DNA of 64,000 bases from Butyrivibrio sp. INlla21 (lineage in GTDB: Bacteria; Bacillota; Clostridia; Lachnospirales; Lachnospiraceae), in NCBI RefSeq assembly GCF_900116875.1, contig NZ_FPCC01000006.1:62001-126000 (forward strand). The letters run 5' to 3'. The translations under genes and the position numbers were made by a program. The notes below the pieces were generated by a model. That model did not search any database. It was given only the letters and a program-made list of their open reading frames with translations, and was not told the DNA's origin. Position 1 is the stretch's first letter; the number at the start of each line of letters is the position of its first letter. This document shows, piece after piece, positions 7,916-15,857 of this stretch.

Positions 7916-8391
7916 GCGAAAAGATTGAAAAGACCAATGTAATGCGCGTTTTGCAGCAAAAGAAAATAGAGTACAAGAGTTATTCGTACGAGCCCGATTC
8001 AAGCCTTACGGGCGGCGAGATCGCGGACATACTCGGAGAGCCCAAGGAGAGAGTGTTCAAGACTCTCGTGACCGAAGGCAAGGCGAAGACTTACTATGTT
8101 TTCGTTATCCCCGTGGAAAAAGAGCTTGATCTTAAAAAGGCCGCCAAGGCCGTATCCGAGAAGTCGGTAGCAATGCTTCCGTTAAAAGAGCTTTTGCCCC
8201 TCACAGGGTATGTGCACGGCGGATGCTCACCCATCGGAATGAAAAAGAGCTTTACCACCGTTATCCACGAGAGTGCGAAAGATTTTGACAAGATCTTTTT
8301 CTCTGCCGGAAAAGTCGGATATCAGGTCGAAGTTGCGACCGAGGATCTCTCCAAAGTAATAAGATATTCATACGCAGATGTATGTTCATAA
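7912..8391 (+). CDS. ybaK: Cys-tRNA(Pro)/Cys-tRNA(Cys) deacylase, YbaK/EbsC family
   Basis: 159 residues, full family length. Recognisable blocks are LTGGEIADILGEPKERVFKTL near the N-terminus, the Lys-containing KTYYVFVIPVEKELDLKKAAKA stretch, and GYVHGGCSPIGMKK (G-x-SP-x-G loop). Family members hydrolyse mischarged Cys-tRNA(Pro) in the cytosol as trans-editing factors. The start codon overlaps the preceding stop, which indicates one transcript with the VOC protein; a terminator follows. Confidence 0.92.
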   Translation: MSEKIEKTNVMRVLQQKKIEYKSYSYEPDSSLTGGEIADILGEPKERVFKTLVTEGKAKTYYVFVIPVEKELDLKKAAKAVSEKSVAMLPLKELLPLTGYVHGGCSPIGMKKSFTTVIHESAKDFDKIFFSAGKVGYQVEVATEDLSKVIRYSYADVCS

Positions 8392-8404
8392 AATGAAAAG
8401 TATC

Positions 8405-8439
8405 AAGGGCTTTGCATTATGATATGCAAGGCTCTTTTT
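8405..8439 (+). terminator. Terminator after ybaK
   Basis: An 11-bp stem with two G-U pairs, GGGCTTTGCAT with ATGCAAGGCTC, is followed by TTTTT. Confidence 0.8.
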
Positions 8440-8543
8440 GTGGTGAGAAAAGTGCGTAACTGTGCTATCATAGTATTGTAGCTTTTAAGAGAATGACAGG
8501 TGTCGGCGTGTGTTAAAGCCGACAGGCGAGGAGGGTGATAGGC

Positions 8544-8996
8544 ATGGAAGAAAACCGGAATGTAATCGCAAATGACGCCACTGGAGCGGGAAACGTAACC
8601 GCAACATCCAATGACGCGATACTTACAGAAATTAGAGACCTTTCAAAGAAACGTCTTTTTTATCAAAAAATATCTACATGTTGCATAGCGGGAATGCTTG
8701 CAGTGCTTCTTATATGCGTGCTCATCGTTATACCCAAAGTCAGCACAACACTGTCTCATATAAACAGCGTGGCAACCAAAGCCGAGACATCGATTGAAAG
8801 CATTGACAAGATGACTGACAGCATCTTAAAAGCCAGCGAGAACATGAACAAGCTTGTTGACGATAACGGCGAGAACCTTGCGGCAGCCGTTAAATCGCTT
8901 TCCGAAATAGATTTTGAAGGATTAAACAAAGCAATCACCGATCTTCAGGATGCTGTAGGACCTTTGGCGTCGCTTATGAAGAAGCTCGGAAGATGA
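8544..8996 (+). CDS. Small single-pass membrane coiled-coil protein
   Basis: About 150 residues from the ATG at 8544, which has GAGGAGGG at the right distance; a GTG nine bases upstream is too close to that site. A polar N-terminus and a short helix (ILTEIRDLSKKRLFYQKI) precede one hydrophobic segment at about residues 48-68. After it the chain is a continuous amphipathic helix (KAETSIESIDKMTDSILKAS) without Cys or catalytic motifs. It resembles DUF948-like or methyl-accepting-like stalks. It lies just before the repeat protein at 9063 in the same direction. Function not recognised. Confidence 0.7.
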   Translation: MEENRNVIANDATGAGNVTATSNDAILTEIRDLSKKRLFYQKISTCCIAGMLAVLLICVLIVIPKVSTTLSHINSVATKAETSIESIDKMTDSILKASENMNKLVDDNGENLAAAVKSLSEIDFEGLNKAITDLQDAVGPLASLMKKLGR

Positions 8997-9062
8997 CATA
9001 ATATTTAGAAGGTTATTTTGACCAAGCAATAATTCAAATGCTTGAATTACGGAGGAAAAATC

Positions 9063-9728
9063 ATGGGAAAGAAATCAGCAGAAGAAACATTTAAAGAAAT
9101 CGCCAAAGAAGTTACCAAGGCCGCAGGACCTGTTATCAAGGCTGCGGAGCCTGTTATAAAGGACGTCAAGGAAGCAGCCAAGCCCTACATGGACAAGGCA
9201 GAGCCTTATATAAATGACATCAAAGCCAAGGCGGAACCTGTTTACAACGATATCAAGGCCAAAGCTGAGCCTGTTTACAACGACATCAAGTCAAAGGCAG
9301 AGCCTGTTTACAACGACATCAAAACCAAGGCCGAGCCTGTCTACAACGACATTAAAGCCAAGGCAGAGCCCATATATAACGACATCAAGACCAAGGCTGA
9401 GCCCTATATCAATAAGGCAAAAGAAAAAGCGGCTCCCGCAGCGGATGCTGTAAAAAGAAGCTCCAAGAAGGCAGCGGACGTAGCCAAGAATGTAGGAAAT
9501 GACATAAGCAAGACGGCAGCAAAGCGCAAATGCAAAGAAGAAGTCTTTGTTCAGTACAATCACCACGAGGTAAGAACAACGGACATCGTTGAGAGAGCAA
9601 AGGCGGATTATGTTGCAAAGGGCAACAAGATGACCGATATCAAGGAAATCCAGGTCTACATCAAGCCTTCGGACAATGCGGCTTACTATGTCGTAAATCA
9701 TCAGGATACGGGTAAGGTTGAGTTTTAA
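9063..9728 (+). CDS. Amphipathic 11-residue repeat protein with C-terminal DUF6465-like domain
   Basis: 221 residues, start at 9063 with ACGGAGGAAAAATC before it. Residues from about 20 to 130 are built of an 11-residue unit, AEPVYNDIKAK, with six near-exact copies and degenerate ones on both sides. Such 11-mers form extended amphipathic helices that lie on membranes or lipid surfaces, as in LEA group 3 proteins, apolipoproteins and synuclein. A Lys/Ala-rich linker leads to a compact C-terminal domain (EEVFVQYNHHEV, then VKIK-like IQVYIKPSDNAAYYVVN, ending GKVEF), as seen in short Lachnospiraceae proteins annotated DUF6465. There is no signal peptide. Role unknown; perhaps a cytoplasmic envelope- or inclusion-coating protein. 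Confidence 0.75.
   Translation: MGKKSAEETFKEIAKEVTKAAGPVIKAAEPVIKDVKEAAKPYMDKAEPYINDIKAKAEPVYNDIKAKAEPVYNDIKSKAEPVYNDIKTKAEPVYNDIKAKAEPIYNDIKTKAEPYINKAKEKAAPAADAVKRSSKKAADVAKNVGNDISKTAAKRKCKEEVFVQYNHHEVRTTDIVERAKADYVAKGNKMTDIKEIQVYIKPSDNAAYYVVNHQDTGKVEF
9198..9428 (+). repeat. In-frame 33-bp tandem repeats inside the repeat protein
   Basis: Six 33-bp units starting at 9198 encode AEPxxNDIKxK, followed by a shortened seventh. Synonymous positions differ between copies (for example GTTTACAACGAC and GTCTACAACGAC), so the array is not a fresh duplication. Confidence 0.85.
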
Positions 9729-9733
9729 GAATT

Positions 9734-10045
9734 ATGGCTATTGAATTACACACATTTTTTAATCTGTCACATTATGAATACGGCGAAGCTTTTTTCGGAA
9801 GCTACAAGGGAATGAGATACAGACTGGCGAGAGAACCGCTTGAGAACGTTAAATTCGTTCCTGTCGATCAAAGAGGTCCCGCGACGCTTATGGCGACGGT
9901 GTGGCCCGAGCCCAATTCATATGCCCATACGGACGACAGCCTCAAGACCAGCGAGAACTTTGAAGTATCGCAGGAAGGGCTTGAGAAGGCCGTTGAATGG
10001 TTTAATGAGCAGTATGAGAGCCGCATTACGGAATGGACGAAATAA
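9734..10045 (+). CDS. Conserved small hypothetical protein
   Basis: 103 residues, beginning five bases after the preceding stop, so probably cotranscribed. The sequence is rich in aromatics (HTFFNLSHYEYGEAFFGSYK) and ends with an amphipathic helix (EKAVEWFNEQYESRITEW). There is no signal, membrane segment or known catalytic motif. It looks like a small cytosolic globular protein found in related Clostridia; I cannot assign a role. Codon use matches the neighbours, which supports that it is real. A terminator follows. Confidence 0.65.
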   Translation: MAIELHTFFNLSHYEYGEAFFGSYKGMRYRLAREPLENVKFVPVDQRGPATLMATVWPEPNSYAHTDDSLKTSENFEVSQEGLEKAVEWFNEQYESRITEWTK

Positions 10046-10082
10046 AAATAAAATTTTTTTGAATCAAAAAAAGGAAATCGCA

Positions 10083-10116
10083 AACCCACGTCGAATATTA
10101 TTGATGTGGGTTTTTT
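10083..10116 (+). terminator. Terminator before dgt
   Basis: CCCACGTC pairs with GATGTGGG (one G-U) and is followed by TTTTTT. It covers an ATG at 10106 that would otherwise be the upstream start of dgt. Confidence 0.8.
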
Positions 10117-10153
10117 CTTTCCAAAAGTCACCCCACGGAAAAGAGACTTTACT

Positions 10154-11161
10154 TTGAAAATTCGAAAGCAGCTCGAAGAAAGAGAAAAAAAGTTCTTAAG
10201 CAAGCATGCTACTCTTAGCATGAATTCCAAAGGAAGAGAAAAAGAAGAAAAGCCGTGCGATATAAGGCCGTGCTTCCAAAGAGACAGGGACAGGATACTA
10301 TATTCCAAGTCCTTCAGACGTCTTAAGGATAAGACGCAGGTTTTTTTGTCTCCGGACGGCGACCATTACAGAACTCGCATGACACATACATTGGAGGTTT
10401 CGCAGAATGCGAGAACGATTGCGAAAGCTCTTTTGCTTAACGAGGATCTTACTGAGGCGATCGCGCTCGGACACGATCTCGGACACACTCCTTTTGGGCA
10501 TGCGGGAGAGAGAGCGCTCAATGATGTCAATCCCGGAGGCTTTAGGCACAATGAGCAGAGCCTTAGGATAGTTGAGATCCTTGAGAACTATGGAAGAGGC
10601 ATGAATCTTACTTGGGAAGTAAGAGACGGAATATTAAATCATGAGCTCAACCTAACACCTGCAACGCTTGAGGGTAAGGTTGTCAGACTGTCCGATAAGA
10701 TCGCATATATGCACCACGACATGGACGATGCGATCAGAGGCGGTATCATGCAGGAAAAAGACATTCCCGAAAGGCTTGCCAAGGTTATCGGCCACAGTAA
10801 CGGAGAATGGCTCGATACGTTCATTCACGACATCATAGCGACCAGTATGGACAAGGACGATATCATGATGTCGGAAGAAATATATGAGGCTTTTTTGGAG
10901 CTTCGTGAATTTATGTTTGCCAATGTCTACACGAACCCGATCGCCAAGGGGCAGGAGGGCAAGGTAGAAGAAATGATCAAGATCCTTTACGGATATTATC
11001 TTGAGCATATAGATAAGCTCCCCGATTATCTGAAAGCAATGCTGGATGAGGGTGAGACCAAAGAGAGGATTGTTTGTGACTACGTAAGCTCAATGACGGA
11101 CAGATACGCGGTTTCCGTTTTTGAAGAGGTATATATTCCAAAGTCATGGACGGTTCTGTGA
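10154..11161 (+). CDS. dgt: Deoxyguanosinetriphosphate triphosphohydrolase-like protein
   Basis: HD-superfamily hydrolase, about 335 residues. Motifs are RDRDRILYSKSFRRLKDKTQ, THTLEVSQNARTIAK (first His) and GHDLGHTPFGHAGE (His-Asp pair), with a later NHELN block. The family removes tripolyphosphate from dGTP or other dNTPs and so adjusts nucleotide pools. I chose the TTG at 10154 because homologues start with (L)KIRKQLEEREK; the ATG at 10106 lies inside a terminator. It heads dgt-dnaG-rpoD-trmK, an arrangement common in Clostridia. Confidence 0.9.
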   Translation: MKIRKQLEEREKKFLSKHATLSMNSKGREKEEKPCDIRPCFQRDRDRILYSKSFRRLKDKTQVFLSPDGDHYRTRMTHTLEVSQNARTIAKALLLNEDLTEAIALGHDLGHTPFGHAGERALNDVNPGGFRHNEQSLRIVEILENYGRGMNLTWEVRDGILNHELNLTPATLEGKVVRLSDKIAYMHHDMDDAIRGGIMQEKDIPERLAKVIGHSNGEWLDTFIHDIIATSMDKDDIMMSEEIYEAFLELREFMFANVYTNPIAKGQEGKVEEMIKILYGYYLEHIDKLPDYLKAMLDEGETKERIVCDYVSSMTDRYAVSVFEEVYIPKSWTVL

Positions 11162-11223
11162 TAAAGACGCGGTGTGAGGCGATAAACCCGCGACGAAATA
11201 CAAATGTGTAGGAGACTAATTAT

Positions 11224-13002
11224 TTGCGCTACTCAGACGACTTTATAGAAGAGGTGCGCTCCCGCAATGACATTGTGGACATAGTCGGACAGTACGTCCA
11301 TCTGCAAAAGAAAGGCGCCAATTATTTTGGCCTGTGTCCGTTCCACAATGAGAAATCCGGTTCTTTTTCGGTATCGCAGCAAAAGCAGATGTTCTACTGC
11401 TTCGGATGCGGAGCCGGCGGGAATGTCATCACTTTTTTGATGAAATATGACAACTTAACATTTCAGGAAGCGGTAAAAGAGCTGGCGGAGAAAGCCGGCA
11501 TGAAGCTTCCGGACGAAGACGATTCTCCGGCCGTAAAGGCCATGCGCGATAAAAAGCAGATTCTTCTTGATATCAACAAGGAGGCCGCCAAGTATTACTA
11601 CTATCAGCTTAGGGGTAAGACGGGGCAGAAGGGGATGGAGTACTTCCGGGAAAGAAAGCTCACCGATGAGACGATGCAGCATTTCGGACTGGGATACGCC
11701 AATATCTCGAGCCATGATCTTGTTGATCATCTTAAGGGGCTGGGATACACAGATGCCCAGATAATCGATGCGGGTCTTGCTTCCCACGATGAAAAGATGG
11801 GAACGCACGACAAGTTCTGGAACAGAGTAATGTTCCCGATTCAGGACGCATCACAGAAGGTTATCGGCTTTGGCGGACGAGTCATGGGAGACGGAAAACC
11901 CAAGTATCTCAATTCCCCGGAAACACTCATTTTTGATAAGAGCAGAAATCTATTCGGACTTAACTATGCCAAAAACGCTCGGGCAGGTTACATGATAATC
12001 TGCGAGGGCTACATGGATGTTATAGCCATGCATCAGGCGGGCTTTAACATGGCGGTCGCATCGCTTGGAACGGCGTTTACGACGGGACAGGCCATGATAC
12101 TTAAGCGGTATACGGACGAAGTCATCCTGTCATACGACAGCGACGAAGCCGGAACCAAAGCGGCTCTTAGGGGAATAAAGATCCTGAAGGAAGCGGGGCT
12201 TCGAGGCAAGGTGCTCAACCTTAAGCCGTACAAGGATCCCGACGAATTCATCAAGAACGAGGGAAAAGAAGCTTTTGAAGAGCGGATAAAGAACGCAGAG
12301 AACACATTCTTCTTTGAAGTACGGATCATGGAAGAGGCACACGACATGTCGGATCCCGAATCCAAGACGGACTTCTACAAAGAAGTTGCCAAAAAACTCT
12401 GTGAGTTTGAAGAAGCTCTTGAAAGAGAAAATTACATAGAAGCGGTTGCCGCAAGATATAACATAGCGATCGACGACCTTAGAAAGCTCGTCACATCGTA
12501 CGCGGCGCAGGGCGGAATGATAAAGACTTACGATAAGCCCAAATCCGGCATACAGAAAAAGAACTCGCCGGAGGACGGAGCCAAGAAAAACCAAAGACTC
12601 CTGCTTACATGGCTTACCGATGAACCGGGGATATTCCCCAAGGTTTCAAAGTGGATAACGCCCGAAGATTTTTCCGACGACCTGTACAGGAGCGTTGCGA
12701 AAGAATTGTTTGAGGGAATGTCGCAGGGAACTTTTTCACCTGCTTCGATACTCGATAGATTCACCGATGAGGAAGAACACGGCAAAGTCGCCGAGATGTT
12801 CAACACGAACCTGATCGAGATAGAGACCAAGGAGCAGAGGAGGAAGGCATTCCACGACATAATATGCGGCGTTAAGCTTGCAGGATACGAGAGGCAAAAG
12901 AGAGAGCTTAAACCCGACGATCCGAACTTTTTACAAAAGACGATCCAGGGAAAGAAAGATCTTGAGAAGCTCACGCACGCAGACATATCGCCGGATGATT
13001 GA
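11224..13002 (+). CDS. dnaG: DNA primase
   Basis: 592 residues, TTG start with GTAGGAG upstream. The CHC2 zinc finger uses Cys38, His41, Cys59 and Cys62 (LCPFHNEKSGSF and FYCFGCGAGGN). The central catalytic core contains FGGRVMGDGKPKYLNSPET and the TOPRIM elements EGYMDVIAMHQAG and SYDSDEAG. The C-terminal 150 residues would bind the replicative helicase DnaB. It makes RNA primers at the replication fork. It lies in the classical macromolecular-synthesis order before rpoD. Confidence 0.97.
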   Translation: MRYSDDFIEEVRSRNDIVDIVGQYVHLQKKGANYFGLCPFHNEKSGSFSVSQQKQMFYCFGCGAGGNVITFLMKYDNLTFQEAVKELAEKAGMKLPDEDDSPAVKAMRDKKQILLDINKEAAKYYYYQLRGKTGQKGMEYFRERKLTDETMQHFGLGYANISSHDLVDHLKGLGYTDAQIIDAGLASHDEKMGTHDKFWNRVMFPIQDASQKVIGFGGRVMGDGKPKYLNSPETLIFDKSRNLFGLNYAKNARAGYMIICEGYMDVIAMHQAGFNMAVASLGTAFTTGQAMILKRYTDEVILSYDSDEAGTKAALRGIKILKEAGLRGKVLNLKPYKDPDEFIKNEGKEAFEERIKNAENTFFFEVRIMEEAHDMSDPESKTDFYKEVAKKLCEFEEALERENYIEAVAARYNIAIDDLRKLVTSYAAQGGMIKTYDKPKSGIQKKNSPEDGAKKNQRLLLTWLTDEPGIFPKVSKWITPEDFSDDLYRSVAKELFEGMSQGTFSPASILDRFTDEEEHGKVAEMFNTNLIEIETKEQRRKAFHDIICGVKLAGYERQKRELKPDDPNFLQKTIQGKKDLEKLTHADISPDD

Positions 13003-13098
13003 TGACGGCGATCATAAATAACGCATTATGAACAGACTTTTTTATCAGACATAAGTACTTAAGAGTTAGAAAAAACTATTCGAAAAGGAAAAAATACG

Positions 13099-14928
13099 AT
13101 GGCTAAAAAAGTTGTAGAGAAAAAGGAAAAAGAAATCAAGAAGACTGCAGCTAAAAAGACTGCGGCTAAAAAGACTGCAGAGAAGAAGACTGTGGCCAAA
13201 AAGGTTGAGCCCAAGAAGGCGGCAGCCAAAAAAGATATTAAAAAAGATACAAAGAAAGAGACGGTTACAAAGAAAGTGGCAGCAAAGAAAGAAGAAGTAA
13301 AGAAGACAACAACCAAGAAAGAGACAGCAAAGAAGGAAGACACCAAGAAGACAGCGGCTAAGGCTCCCGCCAAGAAGGAGACGGCGAAAGCAACAGCCAA
13401 GAAGGAAGAGACCAAGAAAACAGCAGCTAAGAAGGAGACAGCAAAGGAAGCTCCCGCTAAGAAGGAAACAACCAAGAAGAGCACAACAAAGGCTGATACT
13501 AAGGAAGCACCTGCTAAGAAGACAGCTGCAAAAGAAGAAACAAAGAAGACAACTAAGAAAGAAGAGGCTAAGGAGGCTGTTCCCAAGAAGGAGAAGGCAG
13601 CTAAGGCAGATACTTCCAAGGCTAAGGAAGAAAAGCCCGCAAAGGCAGGAAAGAAAGCCGCTTCCAAGAAAGACGAAAAGGGCAAAGAGCAGGACGCCAA
13701 GGGTAATGACGGCGAGCTTGATGAAGCTACAAAGGAGCTCTTTGCACAGAAGATAAAAGAGATTCTTGCACTTGCAAAGAAAAAGAAAAACGTCCTTGAG
13801 TATACAGAGATAAGCGATTTCTTCACAGACTTAAATCTCAACGAGGAACAGCTTGATAACGTACTTGAGGTTCTTGAGAATTCCGGAATCGACGTTCTCA
13901 GAGTATCAGAGTCTGACGAGGATGATATCCCCGATGACGATGATATGATCCTTTCAGATGAGGATGAGGTTGATATGGAGAATATCGATCTCTCCGTTCC
14001 CGATGGAATCAGCATCGAGGATCCCGTAAGAATGTACCTCAAGGAGATTGGTAAGGTTCCGCTTCTTACCGCAGATCAGGAGATCGAGCTTGCCAAGTCT
14101 ATGGAGGCAGGTATCGAGGCATCCAAGGAGATCGCGGAGGACAAGGAAAAAGGTAAGATCACAGCAGCCAAGAAAAAAGAGCTTGATCAGATAATCTACG
14201 AGGGAGAGGAAGCCAAGAAGCGCCTTGCTGAGGCCAACCTTCGTCTCGTTGTAAGTATTGCTAAGAGATATGTCGGAAGAGGAATGCTTTTCCTTGATCT
14301 TATTCAGGAAGGAAACCTCGGTCTTATCAAGGCCGTTGAGAAGTTCGATTTCCGTAAGGGATTCAAGTTCTCAACATACGCAACATGGTGGATCAGACAG
14401 GCTATCACAAGAGCCATTGCCGACCAGGCAAGAACAATCCGTATCCCCGTTCACATGGTTGAGACCATCAACAAGCTCATCCGTGTAAGCCGTCAGCTTC
14501 TTCAGGAGCTTGGCCGTGAGCCGCTTCCGGAGGAAGTTGCAAAAGAGATGAACATGCCCGTTGAGCGTGTTCGTGAGATCCTTAAGATATCACAGGAGCC
14601 TGTATCTCTTGAGACACCTATCGGTGAAGAGGAAGACAGCCATCTTGGTGATTTCATTCAGGACGATAACGTTCCTGTACCCGCAGACGCAGCTGCATTC
14701 ACACTTCTTAAAGAGCAGCTTGTTGAGGTTCTCGGAACACTTACAGAGCGTGAGCAGAAGGTTCTTCGTCTTCGTTTCGGTCTTGACGACGGAAGAGCAA
14801 GAACACTCGAAGAGGTTGGTAAGGAGTTCAACGTAACTCGTGAGCGTATTCGTCAGATCGAAGCCAAAGCGCTCAGAAAGCTTCGTCATCCCAGCCGCAG
14901 CCGCAAGCTCAAGGATTATCTTGACTAA
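13099..14928 (+). CDS. rpoD: Primary sigma factor RpoD/SigA with long Lys/Ala-rich N-terminal extension
   Basis: 609 residues. Residues from about 205 on are a complete primary sigma factor: a region 1.1-like segment ([20 protein letters not shown]), an acidic stretch, region 1.2 ([16 protein letters not shown]), region 2 with [20 protein letters not shown] and [11 protein letters not shown], region 3, and region 4 with the helix-turn-helix [20 protein letters not shown]. The first 200 residues are low complexity, made of KKTAAKK, KKETAK and APAKKE blocks, similar to histone H1 tails. Usual SigA is about 370 residues. A-rich AAAAGGAAAAAATACG precedes the ATG. The stop overlaps the trmK start (TAATG). 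Confidence 0.97.
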   Translation: MAKKVVEKKEKEIKKTAAKKTAAKKTAEKKTVAKKVEPKKAAAKKDIKKDTKKETVTKKVAAKKEEVKKTTTKKETAKKEDTKKTAAKAPAKKETAKATAKKEETKKTAAKKETAKEAPAKKETTKKSTTKADTKEAPAKKTAAKEETKKTTKKEEAKEAVPKKEKAAKADTSKAKEEKPAKAGKKAASKKDEKGKEQDAKGNDGELDEATKELFAQKIKEILALAKKKKNVLEYTEISDFFTDLNLNEEQLDNVLEVLENSGIDVLRVSESDEDDIPDDDDMILSDEDEVDMENIDLSVPDGISIEDPVRMYLKEIGKVPLLTADQEIELAKSMEAGIEASKEIAEDKEKGKITAAKKKELDQIIYEGEEAKKRLAEANLRLVVSIAKRYVGRGMLFLDLIQEGNLGLIKAVEKFDFRKGFKFSTYATWWIRQAITRAIADQARTIRIPVHMVETINKLIRVSRQLLQELGREPLPEEVAKEMNMPVERVREILKISQEPVSLETPIGEEEDSHLGDFIQDDNVPVPADAAAFTLLKEQLVEVLGTLTEREQKVLRLRFGLDDGRARTLEEVGKEFNVTRERIRQIEAKALRKLRHPSRSRKLKDYLD

Positions 14929-15824
14929 TGCGTGATAGAGATATGAATCTTGTAGAAAAAAAAATGTCAAAGCGCCTTGTGACCATCTGTGAGATGCTAA
15001 GAGGCGCAGGAGACATCATATGTAACAGTATTGCAGATGCGTCAGACTCCGCTTCTGCAGAAATGAACGAGGGAGGGCTTCGCACGGCTGATGTCGGATG
15101 CGACCACGGATACATATCCATCTACCTTGTGCAGAACGATATATCCGAGTCTGCCATTGCGATGGATGTTCGAAAGGGACCTCTTTCCGGAGCTGCCGAC
15201 AACATAAATGAATACGGACTTTCAGGTCGCATCGAGACAAGACTTTCCGATGGGTTAAAAGAGCTTAAGGAGGGCGAAGTTAATTCGGTTGTCATCGCGG
15301 GAATGGGCGGAGATCTTATGAAGCGTTTATTGGAGGATGCCAATCTTTCCGCACTCGGGATCAAGGCAGGGGTATTGCAACCGCAGTCCGAGCTTGATCT
15401 TTTCAGAGCATACCTTAGAGAAAAAGGCTATTTGATCGCGGATGAAAAGATTGTATTCGAAGACGGCAAGTACTATTTTCCGATGCTTGTGATATTCGAT
15501 GATAACTTTGGGGTATCGGAATCTTTGGAGACTTCTGAGAGCATTCGAGATATGCATGCAGGCAACGCGCTTGAAAACGCAATCGCAATGCTTTGCGATA
15601 AGAGCGGCGTTTCCAAAGAGGATGCACTTAATATCTGTAACGCATACGGAGAACACAATATACTCTCTGCGAATTCTCTTTTGCATGATTACCTTGTACA
15701 CGGCAGGCAGGTCGACGAATCGATAATTAAGAGCCTTGATAAGGATGCACATGCGGAGAGACTTTCCGAGATAAAAAAAGAGTTATTCTATATTGATTCG
15801 ATTTTAAAAGCAGCATTTTTATAA
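14928..15824 (+). CDS. trmK: tRNA (adenine(22)-N1)-methyltransferase
   Basis: 298 residues, starting in the stop codon of rpoD, hence translationally coupled. The SAM-binding motif I is TADVGCDHGYISIYLV, followed by AIAMDVRKGPLSGAADNI and VVIAGMGGDLMKRLLE, and the LQPQSELDLFRAYLREKGY block; all are TrmK signatures. Family members methylate N1 of A22 in tRNAs with the needed D-loop. The position directly after rpoD is conserved in Firmicutes. The N-terminal 20 residues are longer than usual and have an extra [13 protein letters not shown]; initiation at the internal ATG at 14943 or later is possible. Confidence 0.92.
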   Translation: MRDRDMNLVEKKMSKRLVTICEMLRGAGDIICNSIADASDSASAEMNEGGLRTADVGCDHGYISIYLVQNDISESAIAMDVRKGPLSGAADNINEYGLSGRIETRLSDGLKELKEGEVNSVVIAGMGGDLMKRLLEDANLSALGIKAGVLQPQSELDLFRAYLREKGYLIADEKIVFEDGKYYFPMLVIFDDNFGVSESLETSESIRDMHAGNALENAIAMLCDKSGVSKEDALNICNAYGEHNILSANSLLHDYLVHGRQVDESIIKSLDKDAHAERLSEIKKELFYIDSILKAAFL

Positions 15825-15857
15825 AAAATAATCCGAAATTGCAAGGAGGAAAGAGAA

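Noticed and set aside
10106-10153. Upstream ATG start of dgt
   Set aside because: The ATG lies in the stem of a terminator and its first codons are the T tract; the TTG at 10154 fits the family start.
13059-14042. 327-codon open frame antisense to the start of rpoD
   Set aside because: It mirrors the Lys/Ala-rich codons as Phe/Ser/Ala runs and has no start signals; it is a shadow of low-complexity coding sequence.
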